A stretch of DNA of 64,000 bases from Paraburkholderia elongata (GCF_013177735.1 NZ_WOEZ01000194.1:1-64000); one strand, 5' to 3'; positions 1 to 8,557 are shown, counted from the first letter of the stretch. Notes: a model not told the origin generated them from the letters alone. Made by a program: numbers and translations.

Positions 1-368
1 CCGTCGACCCGCACGGCCAACGCGCGCTCGCCCGGCTCGATGCGCTCGGCGAGTCCCGACGACAACTGGGTTTCGAGCACCGGCGAGTCCACGCCGATCT
101 CCGCGTTCGGCACGCGGCCGGTCAGTTGCGCCGGATCGGTGAAGGCGCCGTTCGGATTGATCGGCAGCGACTGCACGCGCAATTCGTCGAAGGTGATCGG
201 CTTGCCTGCCGGCAACGTGCGGGTGGCCACCACCACCGGGAAGCTTGCGTGCGTGGCGGAGGTCACGGCCACCGGCGCCGGACGGCGCGACAGCGTCCAC
301 GCGAACAGGCCGAGCAGCAACGCGACCGCGATCAGCACGCCGGCAAGAATTTTGGTCAGATTCGGCAT
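1..368 (-). CDS. cpaB: Flp pilus assembly protein CpaB/RcpC, partial (C-terminus outside window)
   Basis: Read on the minus strand from the ATG at 368 and cut off by the window start, so only about 122 N-terminal residues are visible. The protein opens with one hydrophobic membrane segment (about residues 5-24), followed by a SAF-type segment (VVATRTLPAGKPITFDELR) typical of CpaB/RcpC. Family members are periplasmic Tad-pilus proteins thought to interact with the outer-membrane secretin. It lies 91 bases downstream of tadE on the same strand, in the usual Tad order of pilin, peptidase, then assembly genes. Family call is firm from N-terminal architecture plus context; the rest of the gene cannot be seen. 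Confidence 0.85.
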   Translation of the reverse strand, partial: MPNLTKILAGVLIAVALLLGLFAWTLSRRPAPVAVTSATHASFPVVVATRTLPAGKPITFDELRVQSLPINPNGAFTDPAQLTGRVPNAEIGVDSPVLETQLSSGLAERIEPGERALAVRVD

Positions 369-459
369 GACGACTCGCTGCTTCGGTTAAACGATGCCGT
401 GCCGCACGAGCGCTCGAAGCCGCATCGATGGACATAAAGATTGGGAGCCGGCGCGCGTG

Positions 460-957
460 TCACTGAATGTTCTCCGGGTTGAGTTGCACCGTGGCGCTGC
501 TCGACAGGGCGTTGGGTAATGTGAAACTCATTAGCGGCAAGCTCGGCACGAGCGGATTGGCCTGGTAGTTGTAAGTCAGCGAGACGTTCACGCACTGCAT
601 CGCGTTACCCGGGCCGCAAGGTGCGGAAGACGGCGTGCATTGCGCGGATTGCGCCAGTGTCGCGATCATCAGCTTGGCCGCCGCGCAGGCGGCGTTGCCG
701 CGATTGACGAGCGCGTTTTGCAGCGACGTGTTGCTCTGCCAGTTCAGCGCGGCGCGCGCGCCTTCTTCCGCGGCGAGTGTCAGGTTCTGCTGCGCCACGA
801 AGATCAAACTGAAAGTAACGATCACGTACAGAACGGTGAAGAACAGAGGGAACAACAACGCGAACTCGATAGCCGTCGAGCCCCGTTGCGCACGCGCGCG
901 GCACACCTGGATGCGCTTGAGCGACGCGCGCGCAGGCTTGGTTGCTGGCGGTTTCAT
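460..957 (-). CDS. tadE: TadE-family pseudopilin
   Basis: 165 residues. A basic N-terminus is followed by the TadE signature, RGSTAIEFALLFPLFF at about residues 25-40, inside a single membrane helix. The Glu in AIEF marks TadE/TadG-type minor pseudopilins processed by the Tad prepilin peptidase. The C-terminal half is extracytoplasmic with several Cys (AACAAAK, QCTPSSAPCG, QCVNV) that could form disulfides. I chose the ATG at 957 because it overlaps the stop of the upstream peptidase gene as ATGA (bases 954-957), a sign of translational coupling; a longer frame starting at 1017 would overlap the peptidase by 64 bases. Role in Tad pilus biogenesis is established for the family. Confidence 0.85.
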   Translation of the reverse strand: MKPPATKPARASLKRIQVCRARAQRGSTAIEFALLFPLFFTVLYVIVTFSLIFVAQQNLTLAAEEGARAALNWQSNTSLQNALVNRGNAACAAAKLMIATLAQSAQCTPSSAPCGPGNAMQCVNVSLTYNYQANPLVPSLPLMSFTLPNALSSSATVQLNPENIQ

Positions 958-1454
958 CGCAGCCCCCCGGCCAGTCCTTGCAGCACAAGCCATGCACTGG
1001 CGGCCACCGTAAGACATGCAGCGTACGGCGTGGAAGTTTTGCCGGCCAGTTCGAAAGTCGCGCCGTGGTGACGGACCAAACCGGCGAGCCGTGTGCGCGT
1101 CGCAATCAACAGCCAGAGCGCATGAACACCCGCGGCGAGACTAGCCGCCATCCACAGGCCGAGCAACGCCTGCATGCCGCACCACGCGCCCAGGACGGCG
1201 AACACTTTGACGTCCGCCGCGCCCATCACACCGAGCGCGAAGAATGGCAACAACGCGGCCAGACCGACCAGCGTTCCAATGCCCGCCTGGGTCCACGACA
1301 CGCCGAAAGGCCCGCATTGAAGAAACGCGCAGCCGAACGCCGCCACCAAACCGGCGACGATAACTGAATTGGAAATACGCCGGCTTCGGCAGTCACTTAT
1401 AGCAACCACCGCGGCCCAGGCGATAAATAACAAAATACCAACGGAGACATTCAT
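954..1454 (-). CDS. cpaA: Tad-type prepilin peptidase (A24 family, short form)
   Basis: 166 residues from the ATG at 1454; an upstream in-frame ATG at 1499 adds a polar stretch unlikely to be real. The protein is almost all membrane segments. The two aspartates of A24 aspartyl prepilin peptidases are visible: Asp21 in AISDCRSR and Asp81 in GAADVKVF (GxxDxK). It lacks the N-terminal methylase domain of PilD, as expected for TadV/CpaA. It should cleave the leader of the Flp pilin and of TadE at the inner membrane. It overlaps tadE by 4 bases and sits 142 bases downstream of flp. Confidence 0.87.
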   Translation of the reverse strand: MNVSVGILLFIAWAAVVAISDCRSRRISNSVIVAGLVAAFGCAFLQCGPFGVSWTQAGIGTLVGLAALLPFFALGVMGAADVKVFAVLGAWCGMQALLGLWMAASLAAGVHALWLLIATRTRLAGLVRHHGATFELAGKTSTPYAACLTVAASAWLVLQGLAGGLR

Positions 1455-1596
1455 TTCGCACTCGACAGGCGAAGCAACGCCATGCGAATTGCAATGCAAT
1501 TCGCATTAGCCATTTGGCGATGCGTTAGAAAACGCCGACGATGCGAGCAGACGTAATAACGCCGGCCGCTTCGCGGGACGCTTGCAGGTTGCCTTT

Positions 1597-1782
1597 TTAG
1601 CCGCCGGCTGAGGCACCAGTCGGGATTGCGGCCGCGACGTTGCCAAGCGCAGTCTTGAGATTCGTGCCGATCGACGTTACCGACGCAACGATGACGAGTA
1701 CCACTAACCCCGCGATAAGACCATATTCGATGGCCGTTACAGCCCGGTTATCTCTCAGGAAGCGTTGTGTGAATTTTTTCAT
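1597..1782 (-). CDS. flp: Flp/Fap-type major pilin
   Basis: 61 residues: a short basic leader (MKKFTQRFLRDNRA), then VTAIEYGLIAGL, the hallmark Flp motif with adjacent Glu-Tyr, then one hydrophobic helix and a small Ala/Gly/Ser tail. Processing is expected just before VTAIEY. The residue before the cleavage point is Ala (NRA), where most Flp prepilins I know have Gly; the codons (aac cgg gct gta) are unambiguous. A purine-rich ribosome site (GAGGG) precedes the ATG. It is the first gene of the Tad cluster visible here and probably its most abundant product. Confidence 0.9.
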   Translation of the reverse strand: MKKFTQRFLRDNRAVTAIEYGLIAGLVVLVIVASVTSIGTNLKTALGNVAAAIPTGASAGG

Positions 1783-2375
1783 TCTTACCCTCGGACTTTC
1801 ATTTATTTCGTTTGTTTACGTGCTGCTTCGGATGACGGAGTCTTGAGCGCTGCGGACCATTGGTCTCTCATTCCTGGTCCTGCGTGTTGCGCTGCAGAAG
1901 CACCGCCTTGCAGTCGGCTTCAATAAAACAGATGTCGATGAGCTGTCTGTTCGATTACGCACCTCCCTCGTCAATCCTTGATGCTTTCCGGGTTTTATAG
2001 CCGAACAATCATATTTAAGCAATTGTCCGCTGCCCCTAGCTCGATGCCATATGAGTTTTCGCGTCGTACTCAGGTTAACGGCAGTTCGTGCGTTGCAGCA
2101 CATAGGAATAACCATAAGTTAGATTCGCTGCACTAATTATTTGTTTGAACAGAACGTTTCAAGCGTTCGGACCCTCCCGTTGCGCTTGCGTTACGCCGTG
2201 TTTCGTAACGGCGCGCGCAGCTCGTTACGTTACGCAGCCCTCGCAAACGTTTAGCAAATTCATTTTCGCGCGGTATATCTGAGTTAGCGGATGCTTCATC
2301 AATTCCTCGCAAAGCCATATCACGCATGGTTTCACGCCCCTCGGTATAGAAATATTCTGCATTAGTCAGTCGAAA
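1783..2375. other. Long AT-richer intergenic region between flp and the lipoprotein cluster
   Basis: About 590 bases without a convincing gene. It is visibly richer in A and T than its surroundings and must hold the flp promoter reading left and upstream regulatory sequence for the cluster reading right. Minus-strand open frames at 1816-2115 and 2133-2381 have no good ribosome site, unlike codon use, and no family resemblance. The length and composition would fit binding sites for an enhancer-binding protein and IHF ahead of the sigma-54 promoter at 2376; that is inference. Confidence 0.6.
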
Positions 2376-2391
2376 TGGCACGGCTCATGCA
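2376..2391 (+). promoter_or_regulatory. Putative sigma-54 (RpoN) -24/-12 promoter
   Basis: The sequence TGGCACGGCTCATGCA matches the RpoN consensus TGGCACG-N4-TTGCA at 11 of 12 fixed positions. The invariant GG (2377-2378) and GC (2389-2390) are separated by exactly ten bases. Transcription would start near 2402, leaving a leader of about 39 bases before the lipoprotein ATG at 2441. No other promoter of comparable quality was seen ahead of this gene. Confidence 0.7.
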
Positions 2392-2440
2392 GAGACAAGC
2401 ACGCAGCAACACCCAATAACACATGCGATGCGAGGGCGAC

Positions 2441-4129
2441 ATGAACATTCAAACGGCCAACACCACAGTAAGAACAACCTTGATTGCGGCCAGCGTGGCA
2501 GCGATGCTTTCTCTTGGTGCTTGCGGAGGCTCCGGAGCCCTGAGTTCCGGCACCGGCAGCGGCCGTAGCGGTAGCGGCTCCGCCGGCGGCACACTTTCCA
2601 CCGCCAGCAGCGGCAGCGGTTCGATGGGCTCGGGCGGTTCCGGCACCAGCAGCACCGGCTCGGGAAGCAGCTCCGGTACCGGCACGGGAACAAGCACGAC
2701 CCCAGTCGCGAATGCGCTCGGCACAGTAGTCGGCAACACCGGCGGTGTGGTCAGCGATGCCGGCTCGACGGTCTCGAGCATCGGTACCGTGATCGGCTCG
2801 CAAACCCTGCCCGGCGTCAGCCCGCAAACCACCCAGGCCGCCGGCGGCATCGTGCAGCAAGTCGGCTCGGCGGTCTCGACGCTTGGCAACGGCGTATCGC
2901 AGGGACTCGGCCAACTCGGCACCGGCGGCGACGCGGTCGGCACGACGGTCTCGAGCCTCGGTGGCGTGGTCGGTCATGTCGGCGGCGCAGTGACGGATGC
3001 AGGCAACCTTGTAACGAGTCTCGGCAGCGGCCCGCTCGCGCCGTTGGCGGCCATCACCACACCGCTCGGCGGCGTCGTCAATACGCTCGGCGGCGCAGTG
3101 ACCAACGGCGGCAGCACGCTCACCACCGCGCTCTCGACGGGTCCGGTTCAGCAAGTCACGCAAACGCTCAGCACCGCGATCACGCCGATTACGTCGATGC
3201 TCGCCGCGACGACTCAGACGGTTTGCAACACCACGGGCCTCGGTACACCGCTAAACGGCCTGCTCTCGACCCTCGGCGGCGGTCTGGGCAAGGCCGGCAC
3301 GCTGATCAGCGCAACCGGCGGCAACCCGATCACGGCCTCTCTTGGCCATACGGTCACGGATACGGGCACCATCGTCACATCGGTGGGCGGCCTCCTCACC
3401 GGCGGCACCGGCGGCAATCCGCTGGCGCCGCTCACCAGCGCACTCGGCGGCCTGACCGGCGGCACTAGCAGCGGTCCGCTCGCTCCGCTCACCAGCGTAC
3501 TCGGCGGCTTGACCGGCGGCACCAGCAGTGGCCCGCTCGCTCCGCTCACCAGCGCACTCGGCGGCTTGACCGGCGGCACCAGCAGCGGCCCGCTCGCCCC
3601 GCTCACCAGCGCGCTCGGCGGCTTGACCGGCGGCACCAGCAGTGGCCCGCTCGCTCCGCTCACCGGCGCACTCGGCGGCCTGACCGGCGGCACCAGCAGC
3701 GGCCCGCTCGCCCCGCTCACCGGCACGCTCGGCGGCTTGACCGGCGGCACCAGCAGTGGCCCGCTCGCTCCGCTCACCGGCGCACTCAGCAGCGCAACTG
3801 GCGGCCTCGGCGGCGCCTCGAGCGGCGGCAGCCCGTTGGCGCCTGTTACTGGCCTGCTCTCGAACGTGACCAACGGCCTGAGCAGCGCGACCGGCGGCAG
3901 CAGCAGCCCGCTCGCCCCGGTTACCGGCTTGCTGTCGAGCGTCACCGGCGCGCTCGGCGGCGTCACGACCACGGCGGCCGCCACGCCGACCACGACGACT
4001 ACCACCTCGACCAACTCGAGCCCCGGCCTGTCGCTGTCGAGCACCAGCAGCAAGGGAACGGGCAGCAACCCGCTCGCCCCGGTGACGTCGCTCGTCGGCG
4101 GCCTGCTCGGCGGTCTGACGAAGAAGTAA
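2441..4129 (+). CDS. Repeat-rich (Gly/Ser/Thr/Leu) surface lipoprotein, 'collagen-like' type, paralogue A
   Basis: 562 residues. The start at 2441 has a GAGGG ribosome site; an in-frame ATG at 2423 has none. A signal peptide ends in a lipobox (LSLGAC), so the mature protein should be a lipoprotein. The rest is low complexity: a Gly/Ser linker, about 250 residues of imperfect Leu/Val-Gly-Gly repeats shared with the next gene, six near-perfect 19-residue repeats (GPLAPLTSALGGLTGGTSS), and a Ser/Thr-rich tail. Automatic annotation tends to call such proteins collagen-like, but the strict Gly-X-Y period is absent. Function unknown; secreted or surface role inferred from the lipobox and neighbouring TpsB gene. 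Probably expressed from the sigma-54 promoter just upstream. Confidence 0.8.
   Translation: MNIQTANTTVRTTLIAASVAAMLSLGACGGSGALSSGTGSGRSGSGSAGGTLSTASSGSGSMGSGGSGTSSTGSGSSSGTGTGTSTTPVANALGTVVGNTGGVVSDAGSTVSSIGTVIGSQTLPGVSPQTTQAAGGIVQQVGSAVSTLGNGVSQGLGQLGTGGDAVGTTVSSLGGVVGHVGGAVTDAGNLVTSLGSGPLAPLAAITTPLGGVVNTLGGAVTNGGSTLTTALSTGPVQQVTQTLSTAITPITSMLAATTQTVCNTTGLGTPLNGLLSTLGGGLGKAGTLISATGGNPITASLGHTVTDTGTIVTSVGGLLTGGTGGNPLAPLTSALGGLTGGTSSGPLAPLTSVLGGLTGGTSSGPLAPLTSALGGLTGGTSSGPLAPLTSALGGLTGGTSSGPLAPLTGALGGLTGGTSSGPLAPLTGTLGGLTGGTSSGPLAPLTGALSSATGGLGGASSGGSPLAPVTGLLSNVTNGLSSATGGSSSPLAPVTGLLSSVTGALGGVTTTAAATPTTTTTTSTNSSPGLSLSSTSSKGTGSNPLAPVTSLVGGLLGGLTKK
3416..3757 (+). repeat. Six tandem copies of a 57-bp coding repeat
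   Basis: Units begin at 3416, 3473, 3530, 3587, 3644 and 3701, each encoding a 19-residue unit of the form xPLAPLTxxLGGLTGGTSS. A seventh, degraded unit follows to about 3790. Copies are nearly identical in DNA, differing mainly at a few codons (Ser/Gly at unit position 8, Ala/Val/Thr at 9), pointing to recent expansion or homogenisation by slippage or recombination. The unit is a multiple of three, so copy changes keep the frame. Confidence 0.9.
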
Positions 4130-4320
4130 GCAATGCCGTCGCAGCCATCGAACGAAGCGCAGTAACCGGAGACCCGGCGTCCGGAACCCGGAGTGCGGCC
4201 CGCCAGCCGCGCCCCGGCTCTGCCGGAACCTGGCTGAATTGAGCCGCGCCGCTCAGACACCCGTTGCACCGGCGCACGGAACCTACGCACTCGACACCTA
4301 GAAGACACTGAGGAGCACAC

Positions 4321-5754
4321 ATGTCCATCCAACGTTTTTTTACTCTCCATGCGGCGTGCGCGACCGTGTCGTCATTGCGCGCATCGTTGATCGCCGTAGC
4401 GGTCGCCGGCTTGCTCGCGGCGTGTGGCGGCAACACCGTCAGCTCGCCGCCGAGCGTATCCGGCAGCGGTAACGCCGGCGGCGGGGGTTCGACCACCGGC
4501 GGCCCGCCCCCCACCTCGACGTCGAGCACCAACGGCGTCGCCACCGCCGCCGCACAGACCACCAGCGACCTCGGCAACACGATCGCCTCGCAGACCATCC
4601 CGGGCCTCAGCCCGCAAGTCACGCAAGGTCTCGGCAACGCGGTGTCGAGTACGAGCAGCACACTGAACTCGCTCGCCAATGCGGTGAGCGGCGGCGTCGG
4701 GCAAATCGGCACGACCTCCAATCCGGTCGGCACCACGGTCGCCGGACTCGGCTCGGTGGTCAGCTCGACAAGCGGTGTCGTGCAAGGTCTGAGCACCGCG
4801 GTCGGCGGCCTCGGCACCGGCAATCTCGCGCCGCTGTCGCCGCTCACCACGCCGCTTGCAACCGTGCTTTCCACGACCGCCGGGGCACTAGACGCCGGTG
4901 GCGCGACGCTCGGCAATTCGCTCGCTTCCGCGCCGGTGCAACAGATCACCCAGCCGATCAGCACGGCGATCACGCCGATCGTGCAGACCGCCGGACTCGT
5001 GACGCAGACGGTCGGCACGCAGACCGGCCTCGGCGCGCCGGTCGGCGGCGTGCTCGCGCAAATCGGCGGCGCGTTGAGTTCGGCCGGCTCGCAAGTGGGC
5101 GCGACAACGCAGAATCCGGTCGGCGCCGATCTCGGCACGCTGGTCGGCTCGCTCGGCAACACGGTGACCAACGCCGGCGGCCTCGTCAATCCGAACGGCC
5201 CGAATGGCGCGAATCCGACTCCCGGCTTGATTACAAGCCTCGTCGGCGGCACGAACGTGGCCGTCGTCAATGGGCCGCCTGCCAACGGCAGCCCGTTCGG
5301 CCCGCTGCAAAACTCGCTCGCAAGTCTCGGGCTCGGCAACAACCCGCTCGGCTCGCTGTCGACGCTGCTCGGCGGCACACCGCTGTCCGGCCTGACCTCG
5401 GTGCTGGGCGGCGCGCCCTTGGGCTCGCTGACCTCGGCGACGGGCGGCTCGCCGCTGAGTTCGCTGACCTCGGTGCTGGGTGGCACGCCCTTGAGTTCGC
5501 TGACCTCGGCGTTGGGCGGCACGGCTAGCGCATCGAATCCGCTGTCGACGGTGACCGGCGCGCTCTCCGGCGTCACCAGCAGCGCATCGGGCAGCAGCGG
5601 CAGCGGTGGCGGCCCGCTCGCCCCCGTAACCGCGCTCGTCGGCCAGTTGACCGGCACGCTCAACTCGGCGGCCGGCTCGACGAGCAGCTCGAGCAGTCCG
5701 ACGGGCGGCTTGACGACGCTACTCGGCGGCTTGGTGCCGGTGAGCCATAAGTAG
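4321..5754 (+). CDS. Repeat-rich surface lipoprotein, paralogue B
   Basis: 477 residues with a strong GAGGAG ribosome site. The signal peptide ends in a lipobox (GLLAAC, Cys about residue 36). The segment from about residue 75 to 310 aligns by eye with paralogue A: both contain xGSQT/ASQT-(L/I)PG(V/L)SPQ, then a PVQQ(V/I)TQ motif followed by (L/I)STAITPI and TGLG(T/A)P. The C-terminal third has its own repeat family (12-residue units), unrelated in period to the 19-residue repeats of A. It follows A by 191 bases on the same strand and precedes the TpsB gene. Function unknown; the pair looks like a duplication whose repeat regions diverged independently. Confidence 0.8.
   Translation: MSIQRFFTLHAACATVSSLRASLIAVAVAGLLAACGGNTVSSPPSVSGSGNAGGGGSTTGGPPPTSTSSTNGVATAAAQTTSDLGNTIASQTIPGLSPQVTQGLGNAVSSTSSTLNSLANAVSGGVGQIGTTSNPVGTTVAGLGSVVSSTSGVVQGLSTAVGGLGTGNLAPLSPLTTPLATVLSTTAGALDAGGATLGNSLASAPVQQITQPISTAITPIVQTAGLVTQTVGTQTGLGAPVGGVLAQIGGALSSAGSQVGATTQNPVGADLGTLVGSLGNTVTNAGGLVNPNGPNGANPTPGLITSLVGGTNVAVVNGPPANGSPFGPLQNSLASLGLGNNPLGSLSTLLGGTPLSGLTSVLGGAPLGSLTSATGGSPLSSLTSVLGGTPLSSLTSALGGTASASNPLSTVTGALSGVTSSASGSSGSGGGPLAPVTALVGQLTGTLNSAAGSTSSSSSPTGGLTTLLGGLVPVSHK
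5344..5523 (+). repeat. Five tandem copies of a 36-bp coding repeat
   Basis: Five consecutive 12-residue units of the form PLSSLTSVLGGT, starting at 5344 and spaced by 36 bases. They are more diverged than the 57-bp repeats of the neighbouring paralogue. The period is in frame. Confidence 0.8.
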
Positions 5755-6002
5755 TCCGCATAAGTCGCTCATCGATGCCGCGCGCATAAGACGTCCCGTC
5801 AGACGTTCCATTACGCAGTGTGCATAAGCAGTCCCGCCTCATCACGTGCTCCGCGCTTTTGCAGACGATGCTCAAGCCCGACGGAGCACGTGACGTAATA
5901 CATGCAGCATGGCAGTATGCGTCGAGCCACACATAAGCGATCGCGACCAGCCCGGCCAGGCGGCGCGTCCGCAAGACAAGAACGGCATACGAGGAAAATC
6001 CG

Positions 6003-7712
6003 ATGAAACTCGGGTACGGTAGCAAATGGACCCTTCTGCTCGCTGCTATTGCGGCGAGCGCGATGCAGGTAGAAGCACAAGCACAGTCACGCCCGGCCAG
6101 CCCGACAGTCGGCGGCAACCCGCTCGATTCGCTGCCGCAGATCAAGGCGCCCGACAAAGGCCCGAACGTGACCCTGCAGGTCGCACCGCAAGCCCCCCAA
6201 CTTCAGGAACTGCTCGCCCGCCATCTGACGCCTTCAAAGATTCAGGTCGAAGGCGTGAAGTCCATTCCGTTCGACGAAGTCGCGCAACGCTTCACTCCCC
6301 TCGTCGGCAAAGACATCACCATCGCCGATCTGATGCAGGTCACCGACGGCGTCACGAAGCTGTATCAGGAGCGCGGCTATGCGCTCTCGTTCGCGTTCAT
6401 TCCCGCGCAGACGTTCGAGGGTGGCGTGGTGCGCGTGACTGTGGTGGAAGGCTACGTGTCTGTGGTCAAGGTGACGGGCAACCCGGGCGTGGTCGAAGAC
6501 AAGATCCGCGCGATCGCCGACCACATCGTCGCCGACCGGCCGCTCAAGCGCGCCACCTTCGAGCGCTACATCCACGTGCTGGGCCTGTTGCCCGGCGTGA
6601 AAGTCGCGGCCAACGTGCCGCCGCCGCAGGATACCGACGGCGCCACCACACTCGAACTGAACGTGGAGCGCAAACCGTTCGACGTCAGCACCGGGATCGA
6701 TTTCAACCATCCCGGTGTGCAGGGTCTACTGACTGCTACCGAGAACGGTCTGACCGCGCTCGGCGAACAATTGAGCGTATCGGCGTTGCTGCCGAAGGGT
6801 CGCGATAACGTGACCTATCTCGCTGCGCACGCTACGGTACCGGTCGGCAGCGATGGACTGATCGCGAAGATCGACGCGTCGCACTACCGCGGCAATCCGG
6901 TCGACAATCCCGGCCTGCCCTCCTACATCCAACGCACGGTCATCAACGACAAGGTCGGCGGCTCGCTCGCCTATCCGATCCTGCTGAACGACACGCACAT
7001 CCTGATCGGTACGGCCTCGGTCTATGCGTCGCACGACGAGGACCGCTACAACAACCAGCAGACCGGGGCGCAGATCGGCTTGCGCTCGCAAGTGCGCGTG
7101 ATGCAATTGCAGGCCGATTACAGCAACGTGCAAACCGGCCAGGTGCGCCGCGCGAGTATCACGGTGGCGAAGGCATTCGATATCCTCGGCGCATCGAAAT
7201 CCGGGGACTCGAACGTTCCTGGCACAACCGTCACGAATCCGGCGTCGATCAACTTCGTGCGCACCGGCGCAAGCTTTTCGCAAACCAACGAGTGGCCGTT
7301 GAAGATCGGCACCGCGGTTTCGTTGACCGGCCAATACAGCGCCGTCTCGCTGCCGACGTCGGAACAGATCTCGTTCGGCGCGCAACGTTTCGCGCTGGGT
7401 TATGAGCCGGGCGAGGCGTCGGGCGATTCGGGCTGGGGGGCCACGTTCGAAGTCAACCGGGCGTTCACGCCGGGCTTCACCTATCTGCGCACCTTCACCC
7501 CCTACGTCTCGTTCGACATGGCCCGCGTCTATCTGCATGCAGGGACGCCGTCGCCGTCGAAGCTTTCGTCGATTGCGTTCGGCTTCCGGATATCGGACGC
7601 GAAGTATTACAGCCTGGATTTGTCGGTGGCCAAGCCGATCGGCGACGCACCGGTGGAGAGCGCGTCGCGCAGCCCACGCATCAACGCGACGTTCTCGTAC
7701 CAGCTGAACTGA
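6003..7712 (+). CDS. ShlB/FhaC/HecB-family outer-membrane transporter (TpsB)
   Basis: 569 residues. A cleavable signal peptide (about residues 1-27) is followed by a Pro-rich linker, one ShlB-type POTRA domain (about 77-155, with KIQVEGVKSIPF and LYQERGYALSFAFIPAQ) and a C-terminal half of alternating amphipathic strands ending in aromatic-poor FSYQLN, fitting a 16-strand barrel. Known relatives export large TpsA beta-helix proteins across the outer membrane in two-partner secretion. No TpsA with a haemagglutination-type N-terminal domain lies in this window; the closest candidates for partners are the two repeat lipoproteins upstream. A GAGGA ribosome site precedes the ATG. Confidence 0.85.
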   Translation: MKLGYGSKWTLLLAAIAASAMQVEAQAQSRPASPTVGGNPLDSLPQIKAPDKGPNVTLQVAPQAPQLQELLARHLTPSKIQVEGVKSIPFDEVAQRFTPLVGKDITIADLMQVTDGVTKLYQERGYALSFAFIPAQTFEGGVVRVTVVEGYVSVVKVTGNPGVVEDKIRAIADHIVADRPLKRATFERYIHVLGLLPGVKVAANVPPPQDTDGATTLELNVERKPFDVSTGIDFNHPGVQGLLTATENGLTALGEQLSVSALLPKGRDNVTYLAAHATVPVGSDGLIAKIDASHYRGNPVDNPGLPSYIQRTVINDKVGGSLAYPILLNDTHILIGTASVYASHDEDRYNNQQTGAQIGLRSQVRVMQLQADYSNVQTGQVRRASITVAKAFDILGASKSGDSNVPGTTVTNPASINFVRTGASFSQTNEWPLKIGTAVSLTGQYSAVSLPTSEQISFGAQRFALGYEPGEASGDSGWGATFEVNRAFTPGFTYLRTFTPYVSFDMARVYLHAGTPSPSKLSSIAFGFRISDAKYYSLDLSVAKPIGDAPVESASRSPRINATFSYQLN

Positions 7713-7983
7713 TGTTCAAAAGTGCCGCGCCCGATTAGAGGTTCCACTATCAAACGGCGCGCGCACTTTCACGCGCACTTCACGTATTCTGCGCTGACGA
7801 TGTGCGACTGGCGGCACCCAAGCCACGAGTCGCAGACCGATGTAGCCGAAGTTGAACCTGAGGGACAGTGCCAGGCATAACAGGCACACCAGGCATCACG
7901 GCGGCCGGCGACTGAAAACCGCCCGAGATGCCAATAACGCCGCGCGACCATGATCGCGCCGTCTTTAATCAAGGAGGAAGACA

Positions 7984-8469
7984 ATGATGCAATTCACTCA
8001 ACGCGCGCGCGCAATCGCGCTTCGCACAGCCAAACATGCCGCCCTCGCCGGCGTGCTGCTCGCCAGCGCCGTCACGGCAATGGCGCAGGCCGATTCCCCG
8101 ATTGGCACGTGGCAAACCATCGACGACAGCACCGGCCAGCCCAAGGCGCTCGTGCAAATTGCGCAGGACAGCAGCGGCTCGCTGAACGGCAAGGTGATCA
8201 AGGGACTCGGTGCGAACGATAAACCGGATCGCCGCTGCACTGAATGTACGGACGCGCGCAAGGACCAGTTGATTCTCGGCATGACGATCATCAACGATAT
8301 GAAAAAGGACGGCGACGGCTGGGATCAGGGGCAGATTCTCGACCCGGAAAACGGCAAGGTCTACAAGTGCAAGATGCACCTGGAAGATGGTGGGAACAAG
8401 CTGGTGGTGCGTGGCTACATTGGCGTTTCGCTGCTGGGCCGCTCGCAAACCTGGATTCGTCAGCAATAG
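7984..8469 (+). CDS. DUF2147-family periplasmic protein
   Basis: 161 residues preceded by a near-perfect AAGGAGGA ribosome site. Signal peptide about residues 1-36, cut after AMAQA. The mature part has the DUF2147 pattern: an opening P-IGTWQTIDD strand, a KVIKGLG segment, a CTEC pair, LILGMTIINDMKKDGDGWDQG and the closing GYIGVSLLGRSQTW. These small beta-barrel-like secreted proteins are widespread in proteobacteria and have no settled function. It is 271 bases downstream of the TpsB gene, so it may or may not share its transcript; a terminator follows at 8558. Confidence 0.85.
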   Translation: MMQFTQRARAIALRTAKHAALAGVLLASAVTAMAQADSPIGTWQTIDDSTGQPKALVQIAQDSSGSLNGKVIKGLGANDKPDRRCTECTDARKDQLILGMTIINDMKKDGDGWDQGQILDPENGKVYKCKMHLEDGGNKLVVRGYIGVSLLGRSQTWIRQQ

Positions 8470-8557
8470 TGCGCGAGTAGTTCAGGCGCCGATGCTTGAG
8501 CTTGATATGCGAAGGGGGGGTCCATCAAGACCGCTATGGCCGCCAGGATGGAACCAG

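Noticed and set aside
2133..2381. 82-codon minus-strand frame in the flp-lipoprotein gap
   Set aside because: No ribosome site, overlaps the sigma-54 promoter, and no family resemblance.
3416..3757. Regular 57-bp repeats considered as a CRISPR array
   Set aside because: Repeats are directly contiguous with no unique spacers and are in frame inside a coding gene.
3214..5663. Long minus-strand frames opposite the two repeat lipoproteins
   Set aside because: Repetitive Pro/Val/Ser sequence mirrors the repeats on the plus strand, where signal peptides and ribosome sites are present.
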